A DNA stretch of 64,000 nucleotides from positions 26,808 to 90,807 of the forward strand of contig NZ_JAHBDQ010000024.1 of the NCBI RefSeq assembly GCF_019956555.1. The letters are read 5' to 3'. The position numbers and the translations under genes are program-made. Positions 1 to 8,191 of the stretch are shown here, in pieces. Source of the DNA: Pseudomonas sp. A-RE-19. GTDB taxonomy: Bacteria > Pseudomonadota > Gammaproteobacteria > Pseudomonadales > Pseudomonadaceae. Below the pieces are notes generated by a model, which was given only the letters and a program-made list of their open reading frames with translations, was not told the DNA's origin and did not search any database. Position 1 is the first letter of the stretch; each line of letters starts with the position of its first letter.

Positions 1-975
1 CTGACTGAGGTCGAGCAACTGCGCACCGCCCTCGGCGATTGCCCGGGCGCCATTCTCGACCCGTGCCAGCGAGAGCAATTGATTGGCCAGATGGGTCAGG
101 CGATCCGTGCTCTGGGCGGCGGTTTCCAGGGTGCTGCGCCAGATTTCGGGTTCGCTAGAGCGCAAGCCCAGTTCGAGTCGTGCCTTGAGCGCCGCCAACG
201 GGGTACGCAACTCATGGGCGGCATCGGCGATGAACTGTGCCTGACGCTCGAACTGCCCCCGCAAACGCTCGGTAAAGTGATTGAGCGCACGCACCAGCGG
301 CCCCAACTCGTGCTGAACTTCCACCAGCGGCAAGGGCCGCAAGTCATCGGGCTGACGCTCTTCCACCGCCGTGCGCAAGCGCTCCAACGGACGCAGCGCC
401 GCACTGACCGCAAACCACACCAACAGCAGCGCACCGATCGCCAGCATGCCCAGCCGCAACAATGTGTCGGCCATCAAGCTGCGAGCCATGCGGACACGCG
501 CTTCATCGGTTTCCGCCACGCGAATTTCCGCCATGCCGTTCATGTTCGGCTCGCTGACCGCTTTGAGCAGGCTGACCACTCGCACGTTCTGCCCTTGATA
601 AGTGGCGTTATAGAAACGCGCCAGCGCCGGATAGTCATCGGTGCGCGGTGTTCCCGGCGGCGGTGCCGGCAGGTTTTCGTAGCCCGAGATCAGCTTCTGA
701 TTGATGTCGTTGACCAGGTAAAAAATCCGCCCGGCGCTGTCATAGGCGAACGTATCGAGGGCCACGTAAGGCACGTTGGCGCTGAGGCTGCCGTCGCGCT
801 GGGACAGGCCGGCGGCGATGGTCCGGGCCGAGGCCAGCAAGGTCCGGTCATAAGCGGTGTCGGCGGCTTCGCGACCGTTCCAGTACGCGCTCAAACCACT
901 GGCGAGCATCAACACCACCAGCAGCAGCGCGAGGTTCCACAGCAACCGCCAACGCAGGCTGCTGAACTTATGCAT
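1..975 (-). CDS. tctE: Sensor histidine kinase TctE, C-terminus cut off by window edge
   Basis: Membrane sensor kinase that with TctD controls tricarboxylate uptake. The 325 residues present show a first membrane helix at about 11-29, a periplasmic sensor loop, a second helix around residues 165-190, a HAMP-like linker, and the H-box around AADAHELRTPLAAL-like residues (read as FIADAAHELRTPLAAL) with the phosphoacceptor His. The N/G-box ATPase domain lies beyond position 1 and is not visible. The start ATG at 975 overlaps the tctD stop by 8 bases, so the two are translationally coupled. Divergent from the porin and transporter genes it is expected to control. Family assignment is firm; the ligand (citrate or another tricarboxylate) is inferred from context. 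Confidence 0.9.
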   Translation of the reverse strand, partial: MHKFSSLRWRLLWNLALLLVVLMLASGLSAYWNGREAADTAYDRTLLASARTIAAGLSQRDGSLSANVPYVALDTFAYDSAGRIFYLVNDINQKLISGYENLPAPPPGTPRTDDYPALARFYNATYQGQNVRVVSLLKAVSEPNMNGMAEIRVAETDEARVRMARSLMADTLLRLGMLAIGALLLVWFAVSAALRPLERLRTAVEERQPDDLRPLPLVEVQHELGPLVRALNHFTERLRGQFERQAQFIADAAHELRTPLAALKARLELGLRSSEPEIWRSTLETAAQSTDRLTHLANQLLSLARVENGARAIAEGGAQLLDLSQ

Positions 976-1639
976 CACGGCTTTCCAGCAGATAGCCAAG
1001 GCCGCGGAAGGTCACGATGGCCACCGGTTGGCCGTCGAGTTTCTTGCGCAAGCGGTGGACGTAGATCTCGATGGCATCGGGACTGGCCTCTTCGTCCAGA
1101 CCAAACACCTGGGCGGCCAGTTGCTCCTTGCTCATCACCCGACCGGGACGGGCGATCAGCGCTTCGAGCACTGCCTGTTCGCGAGAGGTCAGGGTCAGCA
1201 ATTCTTCGCCAAGGGTGAAGCGCCGGGTGTCCAGGTCATAGGCCAGCACGCCACAACGCTGCTGGCGCTCACCGCCAAGCACGCTGCGGCGCAGCAAGGC
1301 TTTGACCCGGGCTTCGAGCTCGGTCAGTTCGAAGGGTTTGGCCAGGTAATCGTCCGCCCCGAGGTTCAGGCCATGGACCCGATCCTTGACGTCGCTGCGA
1401 GCGGTCAGCATCAGCACCGGCAGGTTCTTGCCCCGTGCCCGCAGGCGCGCCAACACTTCGAAGCCATCCATGCGCGGCAGGCCGACGTCGAGGATCGCCA
1501 CAGCGTATTCCTCGCTGCTCAAAGCCAGGTCGGCCGCCACGCCGTCGTGCAGCACATCCACGGTCAGCCCGGTGCTCTTGAGCGCCTGGGCGACGCTTTC
1601 GGCAAGCTGCAGGTGGTCTTCGACGAGCAGAACACGCAT
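968..1639 (-). CDS. tctD: Response regulator TctD, OmpR/PhoB family
   Basis: DNA-binding response regulator of 223 residues. The receiver domain (1-115) has the acidic pair Glu7/Asp8, phosphoacceptor Asp51 in ILDVGLPRMDG and Lys101 in LAKPFEL; a winged-helix effector domain follows (about 125-220, ending in TFRGLGYLLE). The start is supported by a GAGG Shine-Dalgarno just upstream on the minus strand. It is first in a two-gene operon with tctE and diverges from opdH-tctCBA, which is the arrangement known for the tricarboxylate system of Salmonella and Pseudomonas. Its target is expected to be the 235-bp divergent promoter region 1640-1874. Confidence 0.92.
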   Translation of the reverse strand: MRVLLVEDHLQLAESVAQALKSTGLTVDVLHDGVAADLALSSEEYAVAILDVGLPRMDGFEVLARLRARGKNLPVLMLTARSDVKDRVHGLNLGADDYLAKPFELTELEARVKALLRRSVLGGERQQRCGVLAYDLDTRRFTLGEELLTLTSREQAVLEALIARPGRVMSKEQLAAQVFGLDEEASPDAIEIYVHRLRKKLDGQPVAIVTFRGLGYLLESRDA

Positions 1640-1874
1640 GGATCTTTACCTCATTCAGGGATGGTCGACGCCATTCTTTGGCGCGGAGTTTACAGCCGCA
1701 TCCGCCGCTGTGAAGCCCGAAAACCGTGAAAGTCAGCTGAAAGGTTAGCGAAAGGTTGGCCGGTTAGAGTCCTGCCACGGACAGTTTCGACTGCCGTGCG
1801 CTACCGCACATAGCGATACGAGAAACGCCTCGAAGCGTTTTCGCCAATAAGAACAATAAACGGAGTACGTCACC
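1640..1874. promoter_or_regulatory. Divergent promoter region between tctDE and opdH-tctCBA
   Basis: 235 bp without a gene separates the divergently transcribed tctD and porin genes, so promoters for both and TctD operators should lie here. I could not assign a convincing sigma70 pair. A short imperfect inverted repeat (CGAAACGCCTCGAAGCGTTTTCG-like, about 1819-1843) and the A-rich motif at 1846-1859 are the visible structures near the porin start. Confidence 0.6.
1846..1859 (+). promoter_or_regulatory. Putative Hfq/Crc CA motif in the opdH leader
   Basis: AATAAGAACAATAA is an uninterrupted run of AAN triplets (the Crc/Hfq target in Pseudomonas is AANAANAA). It sits directly before the CGGAG Shine-Dalgarno of the porin (ATG 1875), the position where Hfq-Crc binding blocks translation during catabolite repression. 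A similar run precedes tctC. The motif is seen; the regulation is inferred. Confidence 0.5.
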
Positions 1875-3167
1875 ATGCTGTCCATGCAGCTTCAGGCTTG
1901 CGCGCCTGCTCGCTTTTCCCGCCTCAGCCACACCGCCCTTGTCAGTGCCGCCGCCCTCGCCGGCTTTTCGCCATTGAGTCAGGCTGCCTTCTTTGAAGAC
2001 AGTAAGGCAACCTTCGAAACCCGCAACATGTATTTCAACCGCGACTTTCGCGACGGCACCAGCGCCCAGCAATCCAAGCGGGACGAATGGGCCCAGGGGT
2101 TCATGCTCAATCTGCAATCGGGTTACACCGACGGCACCGTGGGGTTCGGTGTCGATGCACTGGGCATGCTGGGGGTAAAACTTGATTCGAGTCCTGACCG
2201 CACCGGCACCGGCCTGTTGCCGACCCATGACGACGGTCGCGCGGCAGATGAGTATTCCAAGCTCGGCCTGACCGGCAAAGTGAAAATCTCCGCCACGGAA
2301 CTGAAAATCGGCAGCCTGATTCCGGAACTGCCAATCCTCAAACCCAACGACGGGCGGATTCTGCCGCAGACTTTTGAAGGTGGGATGCTGACCTCCAAAG
2401 AGATCAAGAACCTGACCTTCACCGGCGGGCGTCTGGAGAAAGCCAAGGATCGCGACAGCACCGACTTCGAGGACATCGCCCTCAACAACAAGAACAGCCG
2501 CTTCGCCGGCACCGCGGCCGGCAAGCACTTCGACTTTGGCGGCGTGGACTATAAGTTCACCGACAAGATCACCGGCAGCTATCACTTCGCGCAACTCGAT
2601 GAAGTCTATAACCAGCACTTCCTTGGCGTGGTCGCCTCGCAGCCGTTCGGCCCCGGCACGTTCGGCACCGACCTGCGACTGGCCATCAGTGACGACCAGG
2701 GCGCGGCCCGGGGCGGCGAGATCGACAACAAATCCCTGAACGGCCTGGTGAGCTATGCCTTGAGCGGGCATAAATTCAGCGCCGGTTATCAGCATATGTC
2801 CGGCGACAGTGCCTTCCCCTACGTCGATGGCAGCGACCCGTACCTGGTCAACTTCGTGCAGATCAATGACTTTGCCGGCGCCGAAGAACACTCCTGGCAG
2901 GCGCGCTACGACTATGACTTCGCCAAACTCGGCATTCCCGGCCTGAGCTTCATGAGCCGTTACGTGAGCGGTGACAACATCAAGCTCAAGAACGGTGACG
3001 AAGGCAAAGAATGGGAGCGCAACACCGAGATCAAATACGTCGTACAAAGCGGCGCCCTGAAAGATGTCGCCGTACGCTTGCGCAATGCCACCTACCGCTC
3101 CAACTACTCCGCTCGCGATGCCGATGAAGTGCGTCTGCTGGTGAGCTATAGCGTTGCCCTTTGGTAA
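1875..3167 (+). CDS. opdH: OprD-family outer membrane porin, tricarboxylate-type (OpdH-like)
   Basis: Outer membrane channel of 430 residues for uptake of small carboxylates. It has a signal peptide (1 to about 37, cut near SQA-AFF), the family N-terminus EDSKATFETRNMYFNRDFRDG-type (residues about 41-60), alternating beta-strand pattern throughout and a C-terminal strand ending in YSVALW with terminal aromatic Trp, as needed for BAM insertion. It is followed 40 bp later by tctC and preceded by a CGGAG ribosome site. OprD family is clear; the OpdH name rests on its place at the head of a tctCBA operon, since P. aeruginosa OpdH is the tricarboxylate porin in the same position. Confidence 0.87.
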   Translation: MLSMQLQACAPARFSRLSHTALVSAAALAGFSPLSQAAFFEDSKATFETRNMYFNRDFRDGTSAQQSKRDEWAQGFMLNLQSGYTDGTVGFGVDALGMLGVKLDSSPDRTGTGLLPTHDDGRAADEYSKLGLTGKVKISATELKIGSLIPELPILKPNDGRILPQTFEGGMLTSKEIKNLTFTGGRLEKAKDRDSTDFEDIALNNKNSRFAGTAAGKHFDFGGVDYKFTDKITGSYHFAQLDEVYNQHFLGVVASQPFGPGTFGTDLRLAISDDQGAARGGEIDNKSLNGLVSYALSGHKFSAGYQHMSGDSAFPYVDGSDPYLVNFVQINDFAGAEEHSWQARYDYDFAKLGIPGLSFMSRYVSGDNIKLKNGDEGKEWERNTEIKYVVQSGALKDVAVRLRNATYRSNYSARDADEVRLLVSYSVALW

Positions 3168-3175
3168 ACACGTTC

Positions 3176-3187
3176 AATAACAATAAT
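3176..3187 (+). promoter_or_regulatory. Putative Hfq/Crc CA motif in the tctC leader
   Basis: AATAACAATAAT, four consecutive AAN triplets, lies between the porin stop and the GGAGA Shine-Dalgarno of tctC. It mirrors the motif before the porin gene, so both the porin and the binding protein could be repressed together post-transcriptionally. Confidence 0.45.
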
Positions 3188-3207
3188 GAATACCCGTGGA
3201 GACTCAA

Positions 3208-4185
3208 ATGAACCTATCACTGCGTAAAGTTGCTCTCGCCGCCAGCTGTGTGCTGTTTGCCGGCCAATTGATGGCCGAACCGAAACGCCCGGAATGCATC
3301 GCTCCGGCGTCGCCAGGCGGCGGTTTCGACCTGACCTGCAAATTGGCGCAAAGCGCGCTGGTGAACGAAAAACTGCTGACCAAACCGATGCGCGTGACCT
3401 ACATGCCCGGCGGTGTCGGCGCGGTAGCGTACAACGCGGTCGTCGCGCAGCGCCCGGCCGATGCGGGCACGCTGGTGGCGTGGTCCAGCGGTTCGCTGCT
3501 GAACCTGGCCCAGGGCAAGTTCGGTCGTTTCGATGAAAGCGCGGTGCGCTGGTTGGCGGCCGTCGGCACAAGCTATGGTGCCATCGCGGTGAAAAGCGAT
3601 TCGCCTTACAAGACCCTGGACGATCTGGTCAAAGCCCTGAAGAAAGATCCGAGCTCCGTGGTGATCGGTTCTGGCGGCACCGTCGGCAGCCAGGACTGGA
3701 TGCAGACCGCACTGATCGCCAAGGCGGCCGGGATCAACCCGCGCGACCTACGTTATGTCGCCCTCGAAGGCGGCGGTGAAATCGCCACCGCCCTGCTCGG
3801 TGGCCACATCCAGGTGGGCAGCACCGACATCTCCGACTCCATGCCACACATCCTGAGCGGCGACATGCGTCTGCTGGCGGTGTTCTCCGAGAAGCGTCTG
3901 GACGAGCCGGAAATGAAAGACATTCCGACCGCTAAAGAGCAGGGCTACGACATTGTCTGGCCGGTGGTTCGTGGCTTCTACCTCGGGCCGAAGGTCAGTG
4001 ATGAAGATTACGCCTGGTGGAAAGCCGCTTTCGACAAACTGCTGGCCTCCGAGGATTTCGCCAAGCTGCGCGATCAGCGTGAACTGTTCCCGTTCGCCAT
4101 GACCGGCCCGGAGCTGGACACCTACGTGAAGAAGCAGGTCGCGGACTACAAAGTGCTGGCCAAAGAGTTCGGCCTGATCCAGTGA
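3208..4185 (+). CDS. tctC: Tricarboxylate-binding protein TctC
   Basis: Periplasmic solute-binding protein of the tripartite tricarboxylate transporter (TTT/Bug family), 325 residues. The signal peptide is residues 1 to about 23 (ALAASCVLFAGQLMA), followed by the Bug-fold start PECIAPASPGGGFDLTC, with the glycine-rich ligand loop. ATG 3208 is chosen because GGAGA lies 6-7 bases upstream; an in-frame GTG at 3196 falls on that Shine-Dalgarno. It delivers substrate to TctA/TctB, encoded next. Family is certain; exact ligand (citrate, tricarballylate, cis-aconitate) cannot be read. Confidence 0.93.
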   Translation: MNLSLRKVALAASCVLFAGQLMAEPKRPECIAPASPGGGFDLTCKLAQSALVNEKLLTKPMRVTYMPGGVGAVAYNAVVAQRPADAGTLVAWSSGSLLNLAQGKFGRFDESAVRWLAAVGTSYGAIAVKSDSPYKTLDDLVKALKKDPSSVVIGSGGTVGSQDWMQTALIAKAAGINPRDLRYVALEGGGEIATALLGGHIQVGSTDISDSMPHILSGDMRLLAVFSEKRLDEPEMKDIPTAKEQGYDIVWPVVRGFYLGPKVSDEDYAWWKAAFDKLLASEDFAKLRDQRELFPFAMTGPELDTYVKKQVADYKVLAKEFGLIQ

Positions 4186-4243
4186 TCGCCTCTGTCTAGC
4201 GGCTGCGGCCCCGGTTCTCGGGGTCGTGGCCCAGGAGTTTCTC

Positions 4244-4702
4244 ATGCTCTTACAACGCATTTTCGCTTCGGTGCTGTTGTTGGCCTGTGTCGGCCTGGCA
4301 CTGATGGCGTGGCCGTATCAGGCGCCTTTTTCCTACGAACCGGTCGGGCCTCGGGCCTTCCCTCTGCTGATGCTCGGCCTGATGGGCCTGGCCTTGCTGT
4401 ACATGGTGTTTCGACCCGCGCCGATCGTGCACAGCGACGATGACCCGAAACTGGATCGCGAAACCCTGACCAAAATCGGCATTTGTGTCGTGCTGCTGCT
4501 GGTGTTCGCCGGGACCTTCGAACCCCTTGGTTTCATCGCCGCCAGCATTCTGATCGGAGTCCCCATGGCACGCCTGTATGGCGGTCGCTGGCTGCCCAGT
4601 GCAGTGATTATCAGCGTGATGGCCATCGGTCTTTATCTGCTGTTCGACAAAGTGATGGACGTGCCACTGCCGCTGGGCGTGCTCGACGTTCTGGAGAACT
4701 GA
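4244..4702 (+). CDS. tctB: Small membrane subunit TctB of tricarboxylate transporter
   Basis: Inner-membrane subunit with four predicted helices (around 5-25, 40-57, 78-110, 122-142) in 152 residues, the usual TctB size. ATG 4244 is preferred over an upstream GTG at 4226 because AGGAG lies at 4233-4237 with good spacing. It is followed one base later by the tctA ATG, so translation is likely coupled. TctB pairs with TctA in the sodium-driven transporter. Confidence 0.9.
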   Translation: MLLQRIFASVLLLACVGLALMAWPYQAPFSYEPVGPRAFPLLMLGLMGLALLYMVFRPAPIVHSDDDPKLDRETLTKIGICVVLLLVFAGTFEPLGFIAASILIGVPMARLYGGRWLPSAVIISVMAIGLYLLFDKVMDVPLPLGVLDVLEN

Positions 4703-4703
4703 T

Positions 4704-6218
4704 ATGGATACTCTTGGCTATTTGGGTCAGGGCTTCGGCGTCGCGTTGAGCCCGTACAACCTGGTGACCGCACTGTGCGGCACCCTCATCGGCACGGTGG
4801 TTGGCCTGCTGCCGGGCCTGGGCCCGATCAACGGCGTGGCGTTGCTGATTCCGATTGCGTTCGCCCTCGGCCTGCCACCGGAGTCGGCGCTGATCCTGCT
4901 GGCGGCGGTGTACCTGGGTTGCGAATACGGCGGCCGGATCAGCTCGATCCTGCTGAACATTCCAGGCGAAGCCTCCACCGTGATGACCACCCTCGACGGT
5001 TACCCGATGGCCCGCAAGGGCCTGGCCGGTGTAGCGCTGTCGTTGTCGGCGTGGAGCTCGTTCATCGGTGCATTCATTGCGACTTGCGGCATGGTGTTGT
5101 TCGCACCGCTGCTGGCGAAATGGGCGATTGCCTTCGGACCGGCGGAATACTTCGTGTTGATGGTGTTTGCGATTGTCTGTCTCGGCGGCATGGCCGGTGA
5201 TCGACCGCTCAAGACCTTTATCGCCGCGCTGATCGGTCTGTTTCTGTCGAGCGTCGGGATCGACGCCAACAGCGGCGTGTACCGTTTCACCGGGGACAAC
5301 ATTCATCTGACTGACGGCATTCAGTTCGTCGTGCTGGTATTGGGTCTGTTCTCCATCAGCGAAATCCTCCTGCTGCTGGAAAAAACCCACCATGGCCAGG
5401 AAGCCGTGAAAGCCACCGGGCGCATGATGTTCAACTTCAAGGAAGCCTCGGCGGTGTTCGTGGTGAACATCCGTTGCGGTTTGCTGGGCTTCATCATGGG
5501 CGTGCTGCCGGGTGCTGGCGCAACGCTGGCGAGCGCCGTGGCCTACATGACCGAAAAACGTATCGCCGGCGCCAAGGGCACGTTCGGACAAGGCGATATG
5601 CGTGGCCTCGCGGCACCGGAAACCGCCATCGGTGGTGCAGCCTGCGGCGCACTGGTGCCGATGCTGACCCTCGGCGTTCCCGGTTCGGGTACCACGGCGG
5701 TGATGATCGGCGCACTGTCGCTGTACAACATCACCCCCGGCCCGCTGCTGTTTCAACAGCAACCGGACATCGTCTGGGGCCTGATCGCGTCGTTGTTCGT
5801 CGCCAACGTGATGCTGGTGATCCTCAACATTCCGATGATCCGCATCTTTACCCGCATCCTCGCCGTGCCGAACTGGGCGCTGGTGCCAGTGATCGCGATC
5901 ATCACCGGGATCGGCGTCTACGCGGTGCATGCCACCACGTTTGACCTGTTCCTGATGATCGGCATCGGTATCTTCGGCTACATCCTGCGCAAGCTGGACT
6001 TCCCGTTGTCGCCGGTGCTGCTGGGCTTCATCCTTGGAGGTCTGATGGAGCAAAACCTGCGTCGCGCCCTGTCGATTTCCAACGGTGCGCTGGAAATCCT
6101 CTGGTCGAGCCCGATCACGTTCGGTTGCTGGGTGCTGACTGCAATCATGTTGCTGATGCCACTGCTGCGGATCTGGCGCAAACGTTCGGTCGCCCGGCGC
6201 GCTATCGCCGATGTCTGA
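4704..6218 (+). CDS. tctA: Large membrane subunit TctA of tricarboxylate transporter
   Basis: The 504-residue permease subunit with about 11-12 membrane helices. It carries the two conserved TctA glycine-proline signatures: LLPGLGPINGVALLIPIAF near residue 38 and VLPGAGATLASAVAY near residue 268, which line the transport path, plus GCEYGGRISSILLNIPGE near 72. Full length compared with the family. It overlaps the next gene by 8 bases, so the AbrB-like protein belongs to the same transcript. Confidence 0.95.
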   Translation: MDTLGYLGQGFGVALSPYNLVTALCGTLIGTVVGLLPGLGPINGVALLIPIAFALGLPPESALILLAAVYLGCEYGGRISSILLNIPGEASTVMTTLDGYPMARKGLAGVALSLSAWSSFIGAFIATCGMVLFAPLLAKWAIAFGPAEYFVLMVFAIVCLGGMAGDRPLKTFIAALIGLFLSSVGIDANSGVYRFTGDNIHLTDGIQFVVLVLGLFSISEILLLLEKTHHGQEAVKATGRMMFNFKEASAVFVVNIRCGLLGFIMGVLPGAGATLASAVAYMTEKRIAGAKGTFGQGDMRGLAAPETAIGGAACGALVPMLTLGVPGSGTTAVMIGALSLYNITPGPLLFQQQPDIVWGLIASLFVANVMLVILNIPMIRIFTRILAVPNWALVPVIAIITGIGVYAVHATTFDLFLMIGIGIFGYILRKLDFPLSPVLLGFILGGLMEQNLRRALSISNGALEILWSSPITFGCWVLTAIMLLMPLLRIWRKRSVARRAIADV

Positions 6219-7251
6219 TCGCCCCCCCTTCAAAACCTGGTGGGGAACACCGCTGGTCGGTCTGCTGGGCGGTTACCTCGCCAGCCAGATCGGCTGGCCG
6301 CTGCCGTGGATGGTCGGCTCGTTGCTGGCGATCATCCTCGTGCGGTGCCTGACTCCATGGCAACTGGCGGAAATCCCTGGCGGCCGCAAATGCGGCCAGT
6401 GGATCGTCGGCATCGGCATCGGCCTGCACTTCACTCCGGTGGTGATGGAGCAGGTGCTGAGCCACTTCGGTCTGATCTTCTTCGGTGCGTTGGTCACCAG
6501 CCTGTCCGCTGTGGTGGGAGTCTGGTTGATGCGGCGTACCGGTGAGGATCGCGCCACCGCATTCTTTTCCAGCATGCCCGGCGGCTCCGGGGAGATGGTC
6601 AACCTCGGCGCCCGCAACGGCGCGGTGCTCAGCCGTGTCGCGGCGGGGCAGAGTTTGCGGGTGCTGGTGGTGGTGCTGTGTGTGCCGGCGGCGTTCAAGT
6701 ATCTGTTGGGCGACGGTGCGCCGGTCTTGCATCCCACGACCGTGGACGGGTGGTGGCTGGCCATTCTGTTCCCGGCGGGCGCCCTTGCCGCCTGGATCTG
6801 GGAGCGCCTGCGTCAACCCAACCCCTGGCTGTTCGGCCCCCTGCTGGTGAGTGCGACGGTGAGCATGGGTTGGGACCTGCACATCGGACTGCCCAACGGC
6901 GGCAGTCAGATCGGCCAGTGGTTGATCGGCAGCGGATTGGGGTGTCACTTCAATCGGCAGTTCTTCCGGCGGGCACCGTCCTTCATGGGCCGAACGCTGC
7001 TTGGCACGGTGTTGACCATGTTGATCGCCACGCTGGCGGCGTTGGGTTTGAGCGCGCTGACCCATCTGGATCTGCGTTCGCTGACCTTGGGCATGATGCC
7101 CGGCGGAATTGCCGAAATGAGCCTGACGGCGGAGACCCTGCAATTGTCGGTACCGTTGGTGACGGCGATGCAGGTGATGCGGCTGTTGTTTGTGTTGTTT
7201 TTGGCGGAACCGTTGTTTCGGTATTGGAACCGGGAGCCGGATTCTCCCTGA
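6211..7251 (+). CDS. AbrB-family membrane protein (duplicated AbrB domain)
   Basis: Polytopic membrane protein of 346 residues with two homologous halves, each with the family pattern LPWMVGSLLA (about residue 30) and a GQWIVGIGIGLHF / GQWLIGSGLGCHF motif (about 66 and 235), and SSMPGGSGEMVNLG / MMPGGIAEMSL before later helices. This is PF05145, often labelled a regulator of ammonia monooxygenase, but the sequence is that of a membrane transporter-like protein. It overlaps tctA by 8 bases and ends the operon, which suggests a role in the same transport process; the function is unknown. Confidence 0.85.
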   Translation: MSDRPPFKTWWGTPLVGLLGGYLASQIGWPLPWMVGSLLAIILVRCLTPWQLAEIPGGRKCGQWIVGIGIGLHFTPVVMEQVLSHFGLIFFGALVTSLSAVVGVWLMRRTGEDRATAFFSSMPGGSGEMVNLGARNGAVLSRVAAGQSLRVLVVVLCVPAAFKYLLGDGAPVLHPTTVDGWWLAILFPAGALAAWIWERLRQPNPWLFGPLLVSATVSMGWDLHIGLPNGGSQIGQWLIGSGLGCHFNRQFFRRAPSFMGRTLLGTVLTMLIATLAALGLSALTHLDLRSLTLGMMPGGIAEMSLTAETLQLSVPLVTAMQVMRLLFVLFLAEPLFRYWNREPDSP

Positions 7252-7268
7252 TAGACCGAGTCGCCTGC

Positions 7269-7358
7269 TTCGCGGGCAAGCCTCGCTCCTACAGATTTTG
7301 TGCCGGACGCAAACCCGCGACCAACCGCAATCCTGTAGGAGCGAGGCTTGCCCGCGAA
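7269..7358. repeat. REPIN: inverted pair of REP sequences
   Basis: Two 25-base copies (7269-7293 and 7334-7358) of the GTAGGAGCGAGGCTTGCCCG type face each other across a 40-bp spacer. Located between the convergent abrB-like and ung genes. Typical RAYT-mobilised intergenic repeat. Confidence 0.9.
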
Positions 7359-7366
7359 GGCATTCT

Positions 7367-8059
7367 TCAGACCGACGGCAACCGCCACTCGATCGGCGTC
7401 TCGCCATTCTGCTCCAGAAACTTGTTCGCCCGGCTGAAGTGCCCGCAACCGAGAAAGCCGCGATAGGCGGACAGCGGCGAGGGGTGGACCGACGTCAGTA
7501 CCAGGTGCTTGGTGGCGTCGATGAGTTTCTGCTTGCTCTGGGCATGCGCCCCCCACAGCAGGAACACCAGATGTGGCTGGTGTTCGCTGACCACTTCGAT
7601 AATCCGGTCGGTAAAATGCTGCCAGCCCTTGCCCGCATGGGCGTTGGCATTCGCACGCTCCACGGTCATGGTGGTGTTGAGCATCAACACGCCCTGCTCT
7701 GCCCAACTCTGCAGGTAGCCATGGTTGGGAATGTCGATGTTCAGGTCGCGTTTCAACTCTTTATAGATGTTCACCAGCGAGGGCGGCGCCGGCACGCCCG
7801 GTTGCACCGAGAAGCACAACCCATGGGCCTGGCCCGGGCCGTGGTAAGGGTCCTGACCGAGGATGACCACCTTGACCTTGTCCAGCGGCGTGGAGTTGAG
7901 CGCGTTGAAAATCAACGGTCCCGGCGGATAGATCTCCTTGCCCGCCGCGCGCTCCTGTTGCAGGAATGTGCGCAACTCTGCCATGTAGGGCTGGTCAAAT
8001 TCGGCACGCAGCGCCTCCTTCCAGCTCGGTTCGAGTTTGATACGGTCGTCAGCAGTCAT
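7367..8059 (-). CDS. ung: Uracil-DNA glycosylase, family 1
   Basis: Removes uracil from DNA to start base-excision repair; cytoplasmic. The 230-residue product has the water-activating loop GQDPYHG with catalytic Asp70, the uracil-binding segment LLWGAHAQ (about 168-174), and the minor-groove intercalation loop HPSPLSAYRG with His192. Start at 8059 (MTADDRIKLEPSW) is chosen because pseudomonad Ung begins there; the frame remains open seven codons upstream. Monocistronic and convergent with the tct operon. Confidence 0.96.
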   Translation of the reverse strand: MTADDRIKLEPSWKEALRAEFDQPYMAELRTFLQQERAAGKEIYPPGPLIFNALNSTPLDKVKVVILGQDPYHGPGQAHGLCFSVQPGVPAPPSLVNIYKELKRDLNIDIPNHGYLQSWAEQGVLMLNTTMTVERANANAHAGKGWQHFTDRIIEVVSEHQPHLVFLLWGAHAQSKQKLIDATKHLVLTSVHPSPLSAYRGFLGCGHFSRANKFLEQNGETPIEWRLPSV

Positions 8060-8191
8060 GGTTACATCCGGCAAAAACAATGGGGCGAACCCTAGGAAAC
8101 CCTATCCCCCTTGTCAATTGATCTGACACAGATCCGGCACTTTCCTATAGAGCGATCATACTGAACGCTCAAATTCCCGATCGAGGTCACG

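Noticed and set aside
1764..3047. Long open frame on the minus strand opposite the porin gene
   Set aside because: Caused by high-GC codon bias of opdH; no ribosome site, no family pattern, and the plus strand is a full OprD protein.
4611..6233. 540-residue minus-strand frame opposite tctA
   Set aside because: His/Gln/Arg/Asp-rich shadow of tctA codons without any recognisable domain.
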